Source of the DNA: Bacteroidales bacterium
Lineage (GTDB): Bacteria > Bacteroidota > Bacteroidia > Bacteroidales > WCHB1-69
NCBI GenBank assembly: GCA_017615795.1
Contig: JAFZZK010000020.1
Location: 1 to 64,000, forward strand
Reading direction: 5' to 3'
Length of the DNA: 64,000 nucleotides
Numbering within the stretch: the stretch's first letter is position 1; every line of letters begins with the position of its first letter. The notes under the pieces were generated by a model that was not told the DNA's origin, searched no databases, and saw only the letters and a program-made list of their open reading frames with translations. Shown here piece after piece: positions 16,578-26,022 of this stretch. The position numbers and the translations under genes are program-made.

Positions 16578-17135
16578 ATGAAAAACCCGAAAATAGCCAA
16601 TCGATACGCCAAGGCATTATTTGATTTCGCGTCAGAAAGAGGCCAGGTGGACACTGTCCACAAAGACCTCCAGACCGTGCGCGACACGCTCCGCGAAAAC
16701 CGAGAACTGCAAGTGGTCCTCGACAGCCCTGTCATCGTCCCCTCGAAAAAACGTGCCATCTTCGCCAACATTTTCAAGGAATCCCTCCACGAGGTCTCCT
16801 TCTCTTTCCTTGAAGTCATCATCCTCAAGAAAAGAGAGCCCATGGTGGCCGCCATTTGCGACGAATACACCAAACTCTACAACGAGCACAACCACATCAA
16901 AGCCGTCACGCTGACCAGTGCCATGCCGCTGAGCGACGAGATTGTCAACAGGATCAGCGCCCTGCTCGCCGAGAAGACAAAGTACACCATCCAAATCAAG
17001 CAGGTGGTGAACCCCAGCATCATCGGCGGCATCATGGTCCAGATGGACGATTATTTCTACGACGCCTCTGTCAGCACCAAGCTCAACAAGCTCAGACAAG
17101 AGTTCGCCCACAACATCTATCAAGTCAGTTTCTAA
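16578..17135 (+). CDS. atpH: ATP synthase F1 delta subunit
   Basis: 185 residues. The OSCP/delta pattern is clear: IANRYAKALFDFASERG at the start, FSFLEVIILKKREPM in the middle, and the C-terminal VNPSIIGGIMVQMDDYFYDASVSTKLNKL. It forms the peripheral-stalk cap that joins F1 to the b subunits. It is first of the atpH-A-G trio, 18 bases before atpA. Genes for a, b, c, beta and epsilon are not in the window. Confidence 0.95.
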   Translation: MKNPKIANRYAKALFDFASERGQVDTVHKDLQTVRDTLRENRELQVVLDSPVIVPSKKRAIFANIFKESLHEVSFSFLEVIILKKREPMVAAICDEYTKLYNEHNHIKAVTLTSAMPLSDEIVNRISALLAEKTKYTIQIKQVVNPSIIGGIMVQMDDYFYDASVSTKLNKLRQEFAHNIYQVSF

Positions 17136-17153
17136 TTTACCAATATCAATCCT

Positions 17154-18749
<1,596 letters not shown>

Positions 18750-18751
18750 CC

Positions 18752-19630
18752 ATGGGTAACCTTAAGGAAATACGAACCCGCATCAGCTCCATCGAGTCGA
18801 CGCAGAAGATCACCAGCTCCATGAAGCTGGTTTCTGCGGCGAAGTTGAGACGCGCCCAAACCGCCATCCAGTACCTGCGTCCATACTCTGAGAAACTCAA
18901 CGAGATCCTGCACAACCTCTCCGGATCCGCAACCTCGACGGAAGGGCTACCGCTCTTCGAACAGCGTGCACCGGAGAAAGTCATGCTGGTGGTAATCACC
19001 TCCAACAAGGGGCTTTGCGGTGCCTTCAACGCCAACATCGTCAAGCAGGTGCATGCCCTCATCGACGGCCCGTACGCCGAACAGCACCGCGCCGGCAACG
19101 TGCGCCTCATCTGCATCGGCAAAAAGGGCTACGAGCAACTCAGCAAGGTCTACCCTGTGGTGCAATACAACGAAACGCTGTTGGACAACCCGGATTTCAG
19201 CGAATTGGCTGCCATTGCCGACTACCTGACGTCCGAATTTCTCCAGCACAACATCGACAAGGTGGACATCGTCTACAACCAGTTCCTCAACGCCGCCACA
19301 CAACGCGTCACCGTCGAGGAGTTCCTGCCCATCTCCCACTTGGACACCGAAAGCACCCAGGCGGTCAACAACGACTACATCATCGAGCCCTCCCCGCAAG
19401 AGGTGCTTGAAGCCCTCATCCCCAAGATTCTCAAAAATCAGCTATACAAGACCCTTTCCGACTCCATCGCGTCGGAGCACGGTGCCCGTATGATATCGAT
19501 GACCAAGGCCACCGACAACGCCACCGAGATCCTCCGCGACCTGCGCCTCAAGTACAACAACGCCCGTCAGTCATCCATCACCAACGAACTGATCGAGATT
19601 GTGAGCGGCGCCGAGGCCCTGAAGGGTTAA
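18752..19630 (+). CDS. atpG: ATP synthase F1 gamma subunit
   Basis: 292 residues. The N-terminal helix LKEIRTRISSIESTQKITSSMKLVSAAKLRRAQ and the C-terminal helix MISMTKATDNATEILRDLRLKYNNARQSSITNELIEIVSGAEAL make the central rotor shaft. The middle domain has NKGLCGAFNANI. It is the last gene of the trio and is followed by a clear terminator 34 bases on. Confidence 0.97.
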   Translation: MGNLKEIRTRISSIESTQKITSSMKLVSAAKLRRAQTAIQYLRPYSEKLNEILHNLSGSATSTEGLPLFEQRAPEKVMLVVITSNKGLCGAFNANIVKQVHALIDGPYAEQHRAGNVRLICIGKKGYEQLSKVYPVVQYNETLLDNPDFSELAAIADYLTSEFLQHNIDKVDIVYNQFLNAATQRVTVEEFLPISHLDTESTQAVNNDYIIEPSPQEVLEALIPKILKNQLYKTLSDSIASEHGARMISMTKATDNATEILRDLRLKYNNARQSSITNELIEIVSGAEALKG

Positions 19631-19663
19631 CCCTCCATTTCGACGATTACAATTATATACAAG

Positions 19664-19693
19664 ATCCCGTGGGGCACTCTCACGGGATTTTTT
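19664..19693 (+). terminator. intrinsic terminator of atpHAG
   Basis: Stem ATCCCGTG (19664-19671) with CACGGGAT (19681-19688), a 9-base loop, then TTTTT. It ends the three-gene ATP synthase unit. Confidence 0.85.
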
Positions 19694-19744
19694 CATAAAC
19701 AAGATAGAACGATATTATCTTCGGGCTGAGCCCCACCGTACACT

Positions 19745-20413
19745 CTATTCCTTCGGTGCAATCACCATCACAAACTCGCCCTTCACCTCTCCCTTGCCAA
19801 AGTGCGCGAGGGCCTCGGCAAGTGTCCCCCTGAAGGTGAACGCATGAATTTTGGAAATCTCTTTCGAGATGGAAACCCGCCTGTCGGGTCCGATGATCTC
19901 CACCATCTTCTCCAAGGTCTTGACCAAACGGTGCGGTGACTCATAGAAGGCGACGGTCTCTTCCATCTCGGCCACGCGCTTCAACAGGGTTTCCTTTCCC
20001 TTTTTGTGAGGCAAGAAGCCATAGAAGTAGAAGCGGTCGCAGGGCAAGCCCGACTGCACGAGGGCAGGCACGAGAGCCGTGGCACCGGGCAGACACTCGA
20101 CCTCGATTTCTTCGGCAAGGCAGGCGCGCACAAGCAGGAAGCCCGGGTCTGAAATCCCCGGCGTGCCCGCGTCGCTGACGAGGGCCACACTCTCATGGCT
20201 TCTGATGATGTTCAAGAAATTATCCAGCCGCTCATGCTCGTTGAAAATATGATACGCCACGCATTTCTTGTCTATATCATAATGTTTCAACAAGTTGCGG
20301 GTAGTGCGCGTATCTTCGCAGAGAATCAGATCCACGGACTTGAGCACATTGAGAGCACGCAGGGTGATGTCTTCCAGATTGCCGATGGGGGTAGGTACCA
20401 CGTACAGTTTCAT
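19745..20413 (-). CDS. rsmI: 16S rRNA 2'-O-ribose C1402 methyltransferase
   Basis: 222 residues from the ATG at 20413. The same frame stays open upstream through the tRNA-Leu gene, but those residues are a translation of the tRNA; MKLYVVPTPIGNLEDITLRAL is the true family N-terminus. Other marks are LILCEDTRTTRNLLKHYDI, VALVSDAGTPGISDPGFLLVR and FYFYGFLPHKKGKE. It is a tetrapyrrole-methylase-type SAM enzyme that methylates the decoding centre of 16S rRNA. Its own -7 element lies between it and the tRNA terminator. Confidence 0.95.
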   Translation of the reverse strand: MKLYVVPTPIGNLEDITLRALNVLKSVDLILCEDTRTTRNLLKHYDIDKKCVAYHIFNEHERLDNFLNIIRSHESVALVSDAGTPGISDPGFLLVRACLAEEIEVECLPGATALVPALVQSGLPCDRFYFYGFLPHKKGKETLLKRVAEMEETVAFYESPHRLVKTLEKMVEIIGPDRRVSISKEISKIHAFTFRGTLAEALAHFGKGEVKGEFVMVIAPKE

Positions 20414-20435
20414 AGGGGTGCAATTAATGACGGTG

Positions 20436-20443
20436 CAAAAATA
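20436..20443 (-). promoter_or_regulatory. -7 element for rsmI
   Basis: On the minus strand TATTTTTG, 22 bases ahead of the rsmI start. A TTTG lies 22 bases further upstream (20466-20469), overlapping the T-tract of the tRNA terminator; this spacing is a little long. Confidence 0.55.
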
Positions 20444-20466
20444 ACAAAAAGTGCTGGCATAGGCAC

Positions 20467-20501
20467 AAAAAAAGAGCCACGACTTTGTGGGTCGTGGCTC
20501 T
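20467..20501 (-). terminator. intrinsic terminator of tRNA-Leu
   Basis: On the minus strand an 11-bp perfect stem AGAGCCACGAC/GTCGTGGCTCT with a 7-base loop, followed by a T-run. It lies 5 bases past the tRNA CCA end. Confidence 0.9.
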
Positions 20502-20505
20502 GGGT

Positions 20506-20590
20506 TGGTGCCCGGAACAGGACTTGAACCTGCACGCCTTACGGCACACGCACCTGAAACGTGCGCGTCTACCAATTCCGCCATCCGGGC
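20506..20590 (-). tRNA. tRNA-Leu(CAG)
   Basis: 85 bases including an encoded CCA. The acceptor stem is GCCCGGA/TCCGGGC, the D region is GGCGGAATTGGTAGACGC, and the anticodon arm CACGT-TTCAGGT-GCGTG gives anticodon CAG. A class II variable arm and the T arm GCAGGTTCAAGTCCTG follow. The 5' end lies one base past the kdsD stop codon, so the tRNA is probably processed from a kdsD transcript or uses a promoter inside kdsD. Confidence 0.97.
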
Positions 20591-20591
20591 G

Positions 20592-21560
20592 TTAATAGAT
20601 ACCCTCCTTTATGATGTCGTGAATATGAATAACCCCTAGGTATTTGCCGTTGTCGTCAACGACAAAGAGGTTGGTGATATTCTTCGACTTCATCAGCTCC
20701 AGTGCTTGGACGGCGAGGGCATCTGGCGAGACCGTCTTGGGCTGTTTTGTCATAACATCCTGAGCCAGCAGACGGCTGTAGTCGGGATTGTGTTCGAGCA
20801 TTCTGCGGAGGTCGCCGTCGGTGATAGCACCGACAACCTTCTGGTCTTGCACCACAGCGGTAACGCCGAGGCACTTGCCCGAGATCTCGAGGATAACCTG
20901 TTGCATGGGGGATGTTGGAGCGACCATGGGGACATCGTTGAACTTGTAGAGGTCGCCGACCTTGAGGGTCAGGCGTTTCCCAAGGATGCCGCCGGGATGG
21001 AGTCTTGCAAAATCCTCCGAGGTGAAGCCCCGCAGCTTGATGAGGGTGGATGCAATGGCATCGCCGAGGGCAAGCTGCGCAGTAGAACTGCTGGTAGGAG
21101 CCAGGTTGTTGGGGCTTGCCTCTCGGGGCACGGAGCAGTTCAGCACGAAATGCGCCTCGCGCGCCAAATAGGAGTCCCGGTTTCCGACCATTGCAATCAG
21201 CACATTGCCATTCGTTTTGAGGAAAGGAGTGAGCTGTGCAATCTCAGGAGTATTTCCACTTTTCGATAAGCAAAGAACAACGTCGTCGGGCTGGATGATG
21301 CCCAAGTCCCCGTGGATCGCATCGGCGGCGTGCATGAACACGGCCGGAGTACCCGTGGAATTCAGCGTGGCGACAATCTTCTGCGCGATGATGGCGCTCT
21401 TGCCGATTCCTGTGACAATCAACCTTCCCTTTGAATGGAGGATAGTTTCGACGCTTTTGACGAAATCCTCATTCAGATACTGCCTGATGCCGCTCACGGC
21501 TTCTGCCTCTTCCTGCAACACCTGACTGGCATAATCCAGTATTTCTTGCTTCACGTCCAC
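20592..21560 (-). CDS. kdsD: arabinose-5-phosphate isomerase (KpsF/GutQ family)
   Basis: 322 residues. An N-terminal SIS domain (VTGIGKSAIIAQKIVATLNSTG, HGDLGIIQPDDVVLCLSKSGNTPE) is followed by two CBS domains (from about 205 to the end). It turns ribulose-5-P into arabinose-5-P, the first step to Kdo for lipid A and LPS core, which fits lpxB a few genes upstream. queG precedes it by 9 bases and tRNA-Leu follows after one base. Confidence 0.95.
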   Translation of the reverse strand: MDVKQEILDYASQVLQEEAEAVSGIRQYLNEDFVKSVETILHSKGRLIVTGIGKSAIIAQKIVATLNSTGTPAVFMHAADAIHGDLGIIQPDDVVLCLSKSGNTPEIAQLTPFLKTNGNVLIAMVGNRDSYLAREAHFVLNCSVPREASPNNLAPTSSSTAQLALGDAIASTLIKLRGFTSEDFARLHPGGILGKRLTLKVGDLYKFNDVPMVAPTSPMQQVILEISGKCLGVTAVVQDQKVVGAITDGDLRRMLEHNPDYSRLLAQDVMTKQPKTVSPDALAVQALELMKSKNITNLFVVDDNGKYLGVIHIHDIIKEGIY

Positions 21561-21569
21561 GTTAACTTG

Positions 21570-22472
21570 TCACTTAAGGGACATTTTGGTTTTTATAGCG
21601 CGATACAATCGCTCGTATTTTCTGCGCGCTATCGCAGTGTTTCCAAAATAGGCTTTAAATTCCTCATTCCGTAGGTTTTCAAACCCCTGATTTTGGAGCT
21701 GCAAAAATACAGATTTTTTCGATATATTGTCCTTGTTGGGAAATATTTTTTTGTTCTTAGGGCAAACCTCCTGGCAAACATCGCACCCAAAGATCAGCGG
21801 CGCGCTTTCAAGCACCTCATTATCAGGGTTTTTATTCTCATTCAAATGATAGGCAAAGCACTTCTGGGCATCCACTCGATAGGGGGTCTCAAGAGCCTTG
21901 GCGGGACATTTTTCCATACAAAGCCTGCACTCCCCGCAGTCGGATTCGAGGGGTGAATCGTAGGATTCGAAGGCCACGTCCGACAAAATAGCGCCCAAGA
22001 CGAAGTAGGATCCGGAGTCATTGTGGACAAGCCCGTTCTTGCCGTAGCACCCCACGCCAGCCTCCACTGCCCAGTTCTTTTCGGAGATGCACGAGCTGTC
22101 GACCGTAATGCGGCAGCGGCACTCCCCCACCCTCTGCATCATTGCCACGACATCCTCCAGAAGTCTCTTCACCAACACATGATAATCTTCAATCCAGGTG
22201 TATCGCGCGGTGCGGTAGCGGTCGGAAGCGGGCATGGCATCCACCAAATAGTTGTACGTCACCACAATCACACTTTGGCAACCGGGCAACAACTCCTGCG
22301 GGTCGAAGCGTTTGTCAATGTCGCGCTCCAGATAGTGCATGTCAGCCTGATAGCCCAACGCTATGGATTGCCTGAAACGCGACTCCGCGTCCGACAGCCT
22401 GTGGGCCGGGGCAATGCCGCAGGCCGAAAAACCCACGGAACAGGCTATATCCTTAACCACCTGGGGATCCAT
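21570..22472 (-). CDS. queG: epoxyqueuosine reductase
   Basis: 300 residues. The N-terminal cobalamin-binding part has VDSSCISEKNWAVEAGVGCYGKNGLV with the conserved acidic residue after Thr-Val. Two 4Fe-4S motifs follow: CGECRLCMEKCPAKA and CDVCQEVCPKN. It reduces epoxyqueuosine to queuosine in tRNA wobble positions. The protein is shorter than E. coli QueG because it lacks the C-terminal HEAT-like domain, which is usual for many Bacteroidota. It is co-oriented with kdsD, 9 bases apart. Confidence 0.95.
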   Translation of the reverse strand: MDPQVVKDIACSVGFSACGIAPAHRLSDAESRFRQSIALGYQADMHYLERDIDKRFDPQELLPGCQSVIVVTYNYLVDAMPASDRYRTARYTWIEDYHVLVKRLLEDVVAMMQRVGECRCRITVDSSCISEKNWAVEAGVGCYGKNGLVHNDSGSYFVLGAILSDVAFESYDSPLESDCGECRLCMEKCPAKALETPYRVDAQKCFAYHLNENKNPDNEVLESAPLIFGCDVCQEVCPKNKKIFPNKDNISKKSVFLQLQNQGFENLRNEEFKAYFGNTAIARRKYERLYRAIKTKMSLK

Positions 22473-22490
22473 TGATTCATCATTTTAATC

Positions 22491-22520
22491 TGCAGGGACG
22501 CAGCGTTCTGCGTCCCTGCA
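22491..22520. repeat. perfect intergenic palindrome
   Basis: TGCAGGGACGCA and TGCGTCCCTGCA form a 12-bp perfect stem around a 6-base loop in the queG-DUF4292 gap. No T-run follows on either strand within the next bases, so it looks more like a dispersed palindromic repeat than a terminator. The RNA would still fold strongly in a read-through message. Confidence 0.65.
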
Positions 22521-22529
22521 ATATATTAT

Positions 22530-23108
22530 TTATAATTTCAATTCCTTGAATTTTTCAGGGATACGGATTCCCGTGGGGCCGGGCACGTCGAATTTAATGT
22601 TCTTCAGGGTAGCAGTGATGGTAATGACATGATTGAGGTCTTTGAATGTCATTGCATTAAAGAACGAGCGCGTCGAGTCCACCGCGGCATAGTCGCCGTA
22701 TTCAAAAGAGAATTTCTGATGCTGGGGCAACTTGGCCTCGTCACCATTGAAAAGGGCCTGGATCATCTGGAAGTCGATGGGCAGGCGCGCCAGCATACGC
22801 AACGGAGTGTAAGTGCCACAATAATATTGATATGTCAACTTATTGACATACGTGATGCTGTCGGGGGTACAGACCACGCGGATGATTTCGATGCCAGAGG
22901 TGTGGACATTCAAGTAGAGAATGCTGTCCACCCTATTGACCATAAAGAAGTTGCAGTTTCGCGTACCCCCCGTATCGATGATTTGCGCCTTGCCGCGATA
23001 GGAGACCCATTGATAGCCGGATGCGACAGGGGGTATTGTATCCAGAGTCTGCGCATGCAAGGCAGACACACACATCCATATTAGCAGGAAAAAAGCCCCT
23101 TTCTTCAT
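22530..23108 (-). CDS. DUF4292-like exported protein
   Basis: 192 residues. A signal peptide ends at about ALHAQ (residue 20). The mature part shows the LolB/LppX-like strand pattern of DUF4292: YRGKAQIID, NFFMVNRVDSILYLNVH, GIEIIRVVCTPDSITYVNKLTYQYY. Members are thought to bind lipid or lipoprotein acyl chains at the outer membrane, but this is by fold only. It lies 6 bases downstream of lpxB. Unlike many relatives it lacks an obvious lipobox Cys. Confidence 0.75.
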   Translation of the reverse strand: MKKGAFFLLIWMCVSALHAQTLDTIPPVASGYQWVSYRGKAQIIDTGGTRNCNFFMVNRVDSILYLNVHTSGIEIIRVVCTPDSITYVNKLTYQYYCGTYTPLRMLARLPIDFQMIQALFNGDEAKLPQHQKFSFEYGDYAAVDSTRSFFNAMTFKDLNHVITITATLKNIKFDVPGPTGIRIPEKFKELKL

Positions 23109-23114
23109 GACAGT

Positions 23115-24242
23115 TTATTTTCTTTGCGCCAATTCCAGCACCACATCGGCGGCCTTGGCGGAAGCGGAACCATCACCCAAAAGCGTGTACAGTTTCCGAT
23201 AATCCTCCTTGATGCGTGCGATATTGGCAGTGTCTTCCGTGATCAAACGCAATTCATCACATAAATGTTGTGTCGTGTAATCATGTTGTATCAATTCCGT
23301 CACCACCTTCTTGTCCATGATCAGATTAACCAAAGAGATATAGTTTATGCCGGAGATCAACTGCTTGGCTATCAAATAAGAAATCTCGCTACCGGCGTAA
23401 CAAACCACTTGCGGGGTACCAATCATCGCCGTTTCCAGCGTGACGGTGCCTGATGCGACCACGGCAGCCTTGGCGTTGGCCAACATCGGGTAGGCACTCC
23501 CTTCGACGCGTGTCACATCAATGTTTTTCAGGTATCTGTCATAGAGGGATGTGGGCTGCCATGAGACCACGGAGACCACAAATTGGTACTGCGGGAACAA
23601 CGGCACCATCTTGAGCATCTGCGGCAAAATAGCCGTGATTTCCTGTTTGCGGCTACCTGGCAGCAGGGCGATGATCTCACGTTCATCCAAGCCATATCGG
23701 CTGCGGAACTGCTTCACCTCCTCACTGTCATGCAAATCCTTGCTAACAGCATCCAAGAGCGGGTGCCCGACATAGTGCACTTTCATGCCTCTCTCTGCGT
23801 AATATTGCTCCTCAAAGGGCAGAATCACCATCATTTCATCCACATTTTGCTTGATTTTCTTGATACGGTTCTTTTTCCAAGCCCAGATTTGCGGAGAAAT
23901 GTAATAGCACACCTTGATGCCTTTTTCCTTGGCAAACTCGGCAATGCGGAGGTTAAAACCCGGGTAGTCGACCAACACGAGCACATCGGGATCATAAAGG
24001 AGGATGTCGGTTTGGCAGATGCGGATATTGCGGAGGATGGTATTGAGATGGAGGAAGACCTCCCAAAAACCCATGAAGGCCAGATCACGGTAATGTTTGA
24101 CGAGATCGCCGCCGGCAGCTTCCATAAGGTCGCCGCCCCAACAGCGGAAATCCGCCTCGGGGTCGCGTTGCCGCAATGCCTTCATCAGATTGGAGGCGTG
24201 GAGGTCGCCGGACGCCTCACCGGCCACGATATAGTACTTCAT
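23115..24242 (-). CDS. lpxB: lipid-A-disaccharide synthase
   Basis: 375 residues. The GT19 pattern is clear: YYIVAGEASGDLHASNLMKAL at the start, VLVDYPGFNLRIAEFAK, YYISPQIWAWKKNRIKKIK, VHYVGHPLLDAV, LLPGSRKQEI and a late SGTVTLETAMIGTPQVVCY. It joins UDP-diacylglucosamine and lipid X at the inner membrane to form the lipid A backbone. It sits in a minus-strand run with the DUF4292 gene, queG and kdsD. Confidence 0.97.
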   Translation of the reverse strand: MKYYIVAGEASGDLHASNLMKALRQRDPEADFRCWGGDLMEAAGGDLVKHYRDLAFMGFWEVFLHLNTILRNIRICQTDILLYDPDVLVLVDYPGFNLRIAEFAKEKGIKVCYYISPQIWAWKKNRIKKIKQNVDEMMVILPFEEQYYAERGMKVHYVGHPLLDAVSKDLHDSEEVKQFRSRYGLDEREIIALLPGSRKQEITAILPQMLKMVPLFPQYQFVVSVVSWQPTSLYDRYLKNIDVTRVEGSAYPMLANAKAAVVASGTVTLETAMIGTPQVVCYAGSEISYLIAKQLISGINYISLVNLIMDKKVVTELIQHDYTTQHLCDELRLITEDTANIARIKEDYRKLYTLLGDGSASAKAADVVLELAQRK

Positions 24243-24286
24243 CCTTGCGATTGTATGTGGTCAGAAAAACAATGCCTTCAGACCTC

Positions 24287-24736
24287 TTATGCCAGCAGAC
24301 GTTTAACGATATCCGAGACAGTCTTGTTGTCGGCCTTGCCGGCAAACGTCTTGGTGGCCATGCCCATCACCTTGCCCATGTCCTTCATGCCGGCAAAACC
24401 GTTGTCGGCAATAATTTGCTTCAACGTCTTTTCAATGTCCTCCTCGGACATCATCTGCGGCAAATATGTGGCAATCACATCCAATTGCGCCTTTTCCTCT
24501 TGGTAGAGGTCTTCACGGTTTTGTTCTTTGTAGATGGCGGCAGAGTCCTGGCGTTGCTTCACCAACTGCTTCAGCAACTTGATTTCAGCCTCTTCCGTCA
24601 ATTCCTCGGAAGCACCCTTGGATGTTTTGGCCAAAAGGATGGCGGATTTGATGGCACGCAAGGCATTCGTTTTCTCTTTCTCGTGAGCCAGCATCGCACG
24701 CTTAATGTCTTCATTGATACGTTCTTCCAGTGTCAT
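24287..24736 (-). CDS. yqeY: GatB/YqeY domain protein
   Basis: 149 residues, the usual size of stand-alone YqeY. The start LEERINEDIKRAMLAHEKEKTNALRAIKSAI and the C-terminal MKDMGKVMGMATKTFAGKADNKTVSDIVKRLL match the GatB C-terminal-like fold. The fold is linked to tRNA-dependent amidotransferases, but the role of the free protein is not established. It has its own -7 element. Confidence 0.93.
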   Translation of the reverse strand: MTLEERINEDIKRAMLAHEKEKTNALRAIKSAILLAKTSKGASEELTEEAEIKLLKQLVKQRQDSAAIYKEQNREDLYQEEKAQLDVIATYLPQMMSEEDIEKTLKQIIADNGFAGMKDMGKVMGMATKTFAGKADNKTVSDIVKRLLA

Positions 24737-24759
24737 AATTGTAGATTTTAAAGTTTGTG

Positions 24760-24767
24760 CAAAGATA
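24760..24767 (-). promoter_or_regulatory. -7 element for yqeY
   Basis: On the minus strand TATCTTTG, 23 bases ahead of the yqeY start at 24736. Confidence 0.6.
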
Positions 24768-24873
24768 GTAAAAATTTTGCCGGAGGTGGAGGATGTTTAA
24801 TACTTGGCTGTGGCCATCAGCATACGAAACAGCACATTCCGATCAAGATTTCCCGCCTCCAACTTCCAATTTC

Positions 24874-25974
24874 TCACTGAATCACGCCACCGCCAACGAC
24901 ATCGTCTCCCTCATAGAAAACCGCACTTTGTCCGGGAGTGACAGACTCCACGGGCTGCTCAAACTCCACACGCACACCACCGTCCACATGGTAAAGCCGC
25001 GCCGGCACACCCTGGCTGCGGTAGCGAATGCGGCAGGCGACCTGCATACCGTCGGGGAAGTTCGCATATTTGGTCAGATTGAGCTGTTCGACAAGGAGTG
25101 ATTTGCTTTTCAAGTCCTCTTTGGCGCCGACGACCACACAGTTGCGCTTGGCATCGAGAGACACCACATAGGCAGGAGCACCCGTCGCTATACCCAGGCC
25201 GTGACGCTGCCCGATGGTATAGTTGAAAAGCCCTTTGTGGATGCCCAATTTTTTGCCGTCCGTGGAGACGAACTTGCCCGGCGGCATCCTTTCTTCCAAG
25301 TCGGGTACATTCTCGTACAGAAAATTCCGATAATTATTGTCGGGCACAAAACAAATCTCCTCGCTTTCTTTTTTCTGCGACATTTTCACAAAACCCCGAG
25401 CCGCGGCGATTTCACGCACCTCGCTCTTTGTAAGCTCGCCCAACGGGAACAGCGTGCGTTTCAGATGTTCAGACGTGAGTTTCCAGAGAAAATAGGTTTG
25501 ATCCTTCCGGGCGTCGCGCCCCATGCGGAGAAAAAAATGCCCATCCATTTGCCCGATGCGGGCATAGTGACCCGTTGCAAGATAGTCACAGCCCAACTCA
25601 TCGGCCATGTTGAGCAACATACCCCATTTGATAATGGGATTGCAAAGCACACATGGGTTAGGCGTACGACACTGCAAGTATTCGTCTATAAAATTCTGTA
25701 TCACCGTCTTGCGAAAAGTATCGCGGGCATCGAGGATATGGTGTTCAAAGCCGAGCTCCTCCGCGAGGTGTTTGGCCTCAAAGATAGAGTCGACGGAGCA
25801 ACATCCTTTTTCGCGCGCCATGCAACTCTCCGTGATGGAGTCGAACGTCCGAAATGTCACCCCAACAAGCTCAAAGCCCTGCTCGCGAAGCAACATCGCC
25901 GAGACGCCACTATCGATGCCGCCACTCATGGCCATCAGAACCTTTGGTGATGTTTTTTTTGTTTGGAGCTGCAT
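24874..25974 (-). CDS. mnmA: tRNA-specific 2-thiouridylase MnmA
   Basis: 366 residues. The PP-loop is MAMSGGIDSGVSAMLL near 14-29. The two catalytic Cys occur in TPNPCVLCNPIIKWG and in ESEEICFVPDNNYRNFL. The middle has TGHYARIGQMDGHFFLRMGRDARKDQTYFLW. It thiolates U34 of Lys, Glu and Gln tRNAs. The insert with CMAREKGCC near 50-58 adds a Cys cluster seen in the Bacteroidota type. It follows the M16 peptidase gene by 48 bases. Confidence 0.96.
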   Translation of the reverse strand: MQLQTKKTSPKVLMAMSGGIDSGVSAMLLREQGFELVGVTFRTFDSITESCMAREKGCCSVDSIFEAKHLAEELGFEHHILDARDTFRKTVIQNFIDEYLQCRTPNPCVLCNPIIKWGMLLNMADELGCDYLATGHYARIGQMDGHFFLRMGRDARKDQTYFLWKLTSEHLKRTLFPLGELTKSEVREIAAARGFVKMSQKKESEEICFVPDNNYRNFLYENVPDLEERMPPGKFVSTDGKKLGIHKGLFNYTIGQRHGLGIATGAPAYVVSLDAKRNCVVVGAKEDLKSKSLLVEQLNLTKYANFPDGMQVACRIRYRSQGVPARLYHVDGGVRVEFEQPVESVTPGQSAVFYEGDDVVGGGVIQ

Positions 25975-26022
25975 GGAATCTGGAGTTTAGGGTTGGTTAT
26001 CAGGAGTTTATAATTCATATAA

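Noticed and set aside
20414..20584. N-terminal extension of rsmI to 20584
   Set aside because: The added residues are a translation of tRNA-Leu and its terminator; the family N-terminus starts at 20413.
21702..21709. TATTTTTG-like element inside queG on the minus strand that could drive kdsD
   Set aside because: It falls in conserved coding sequence 150 bases from kdsD, and such 8-mers are expected by chance in AT-rich codons. No -33 element.
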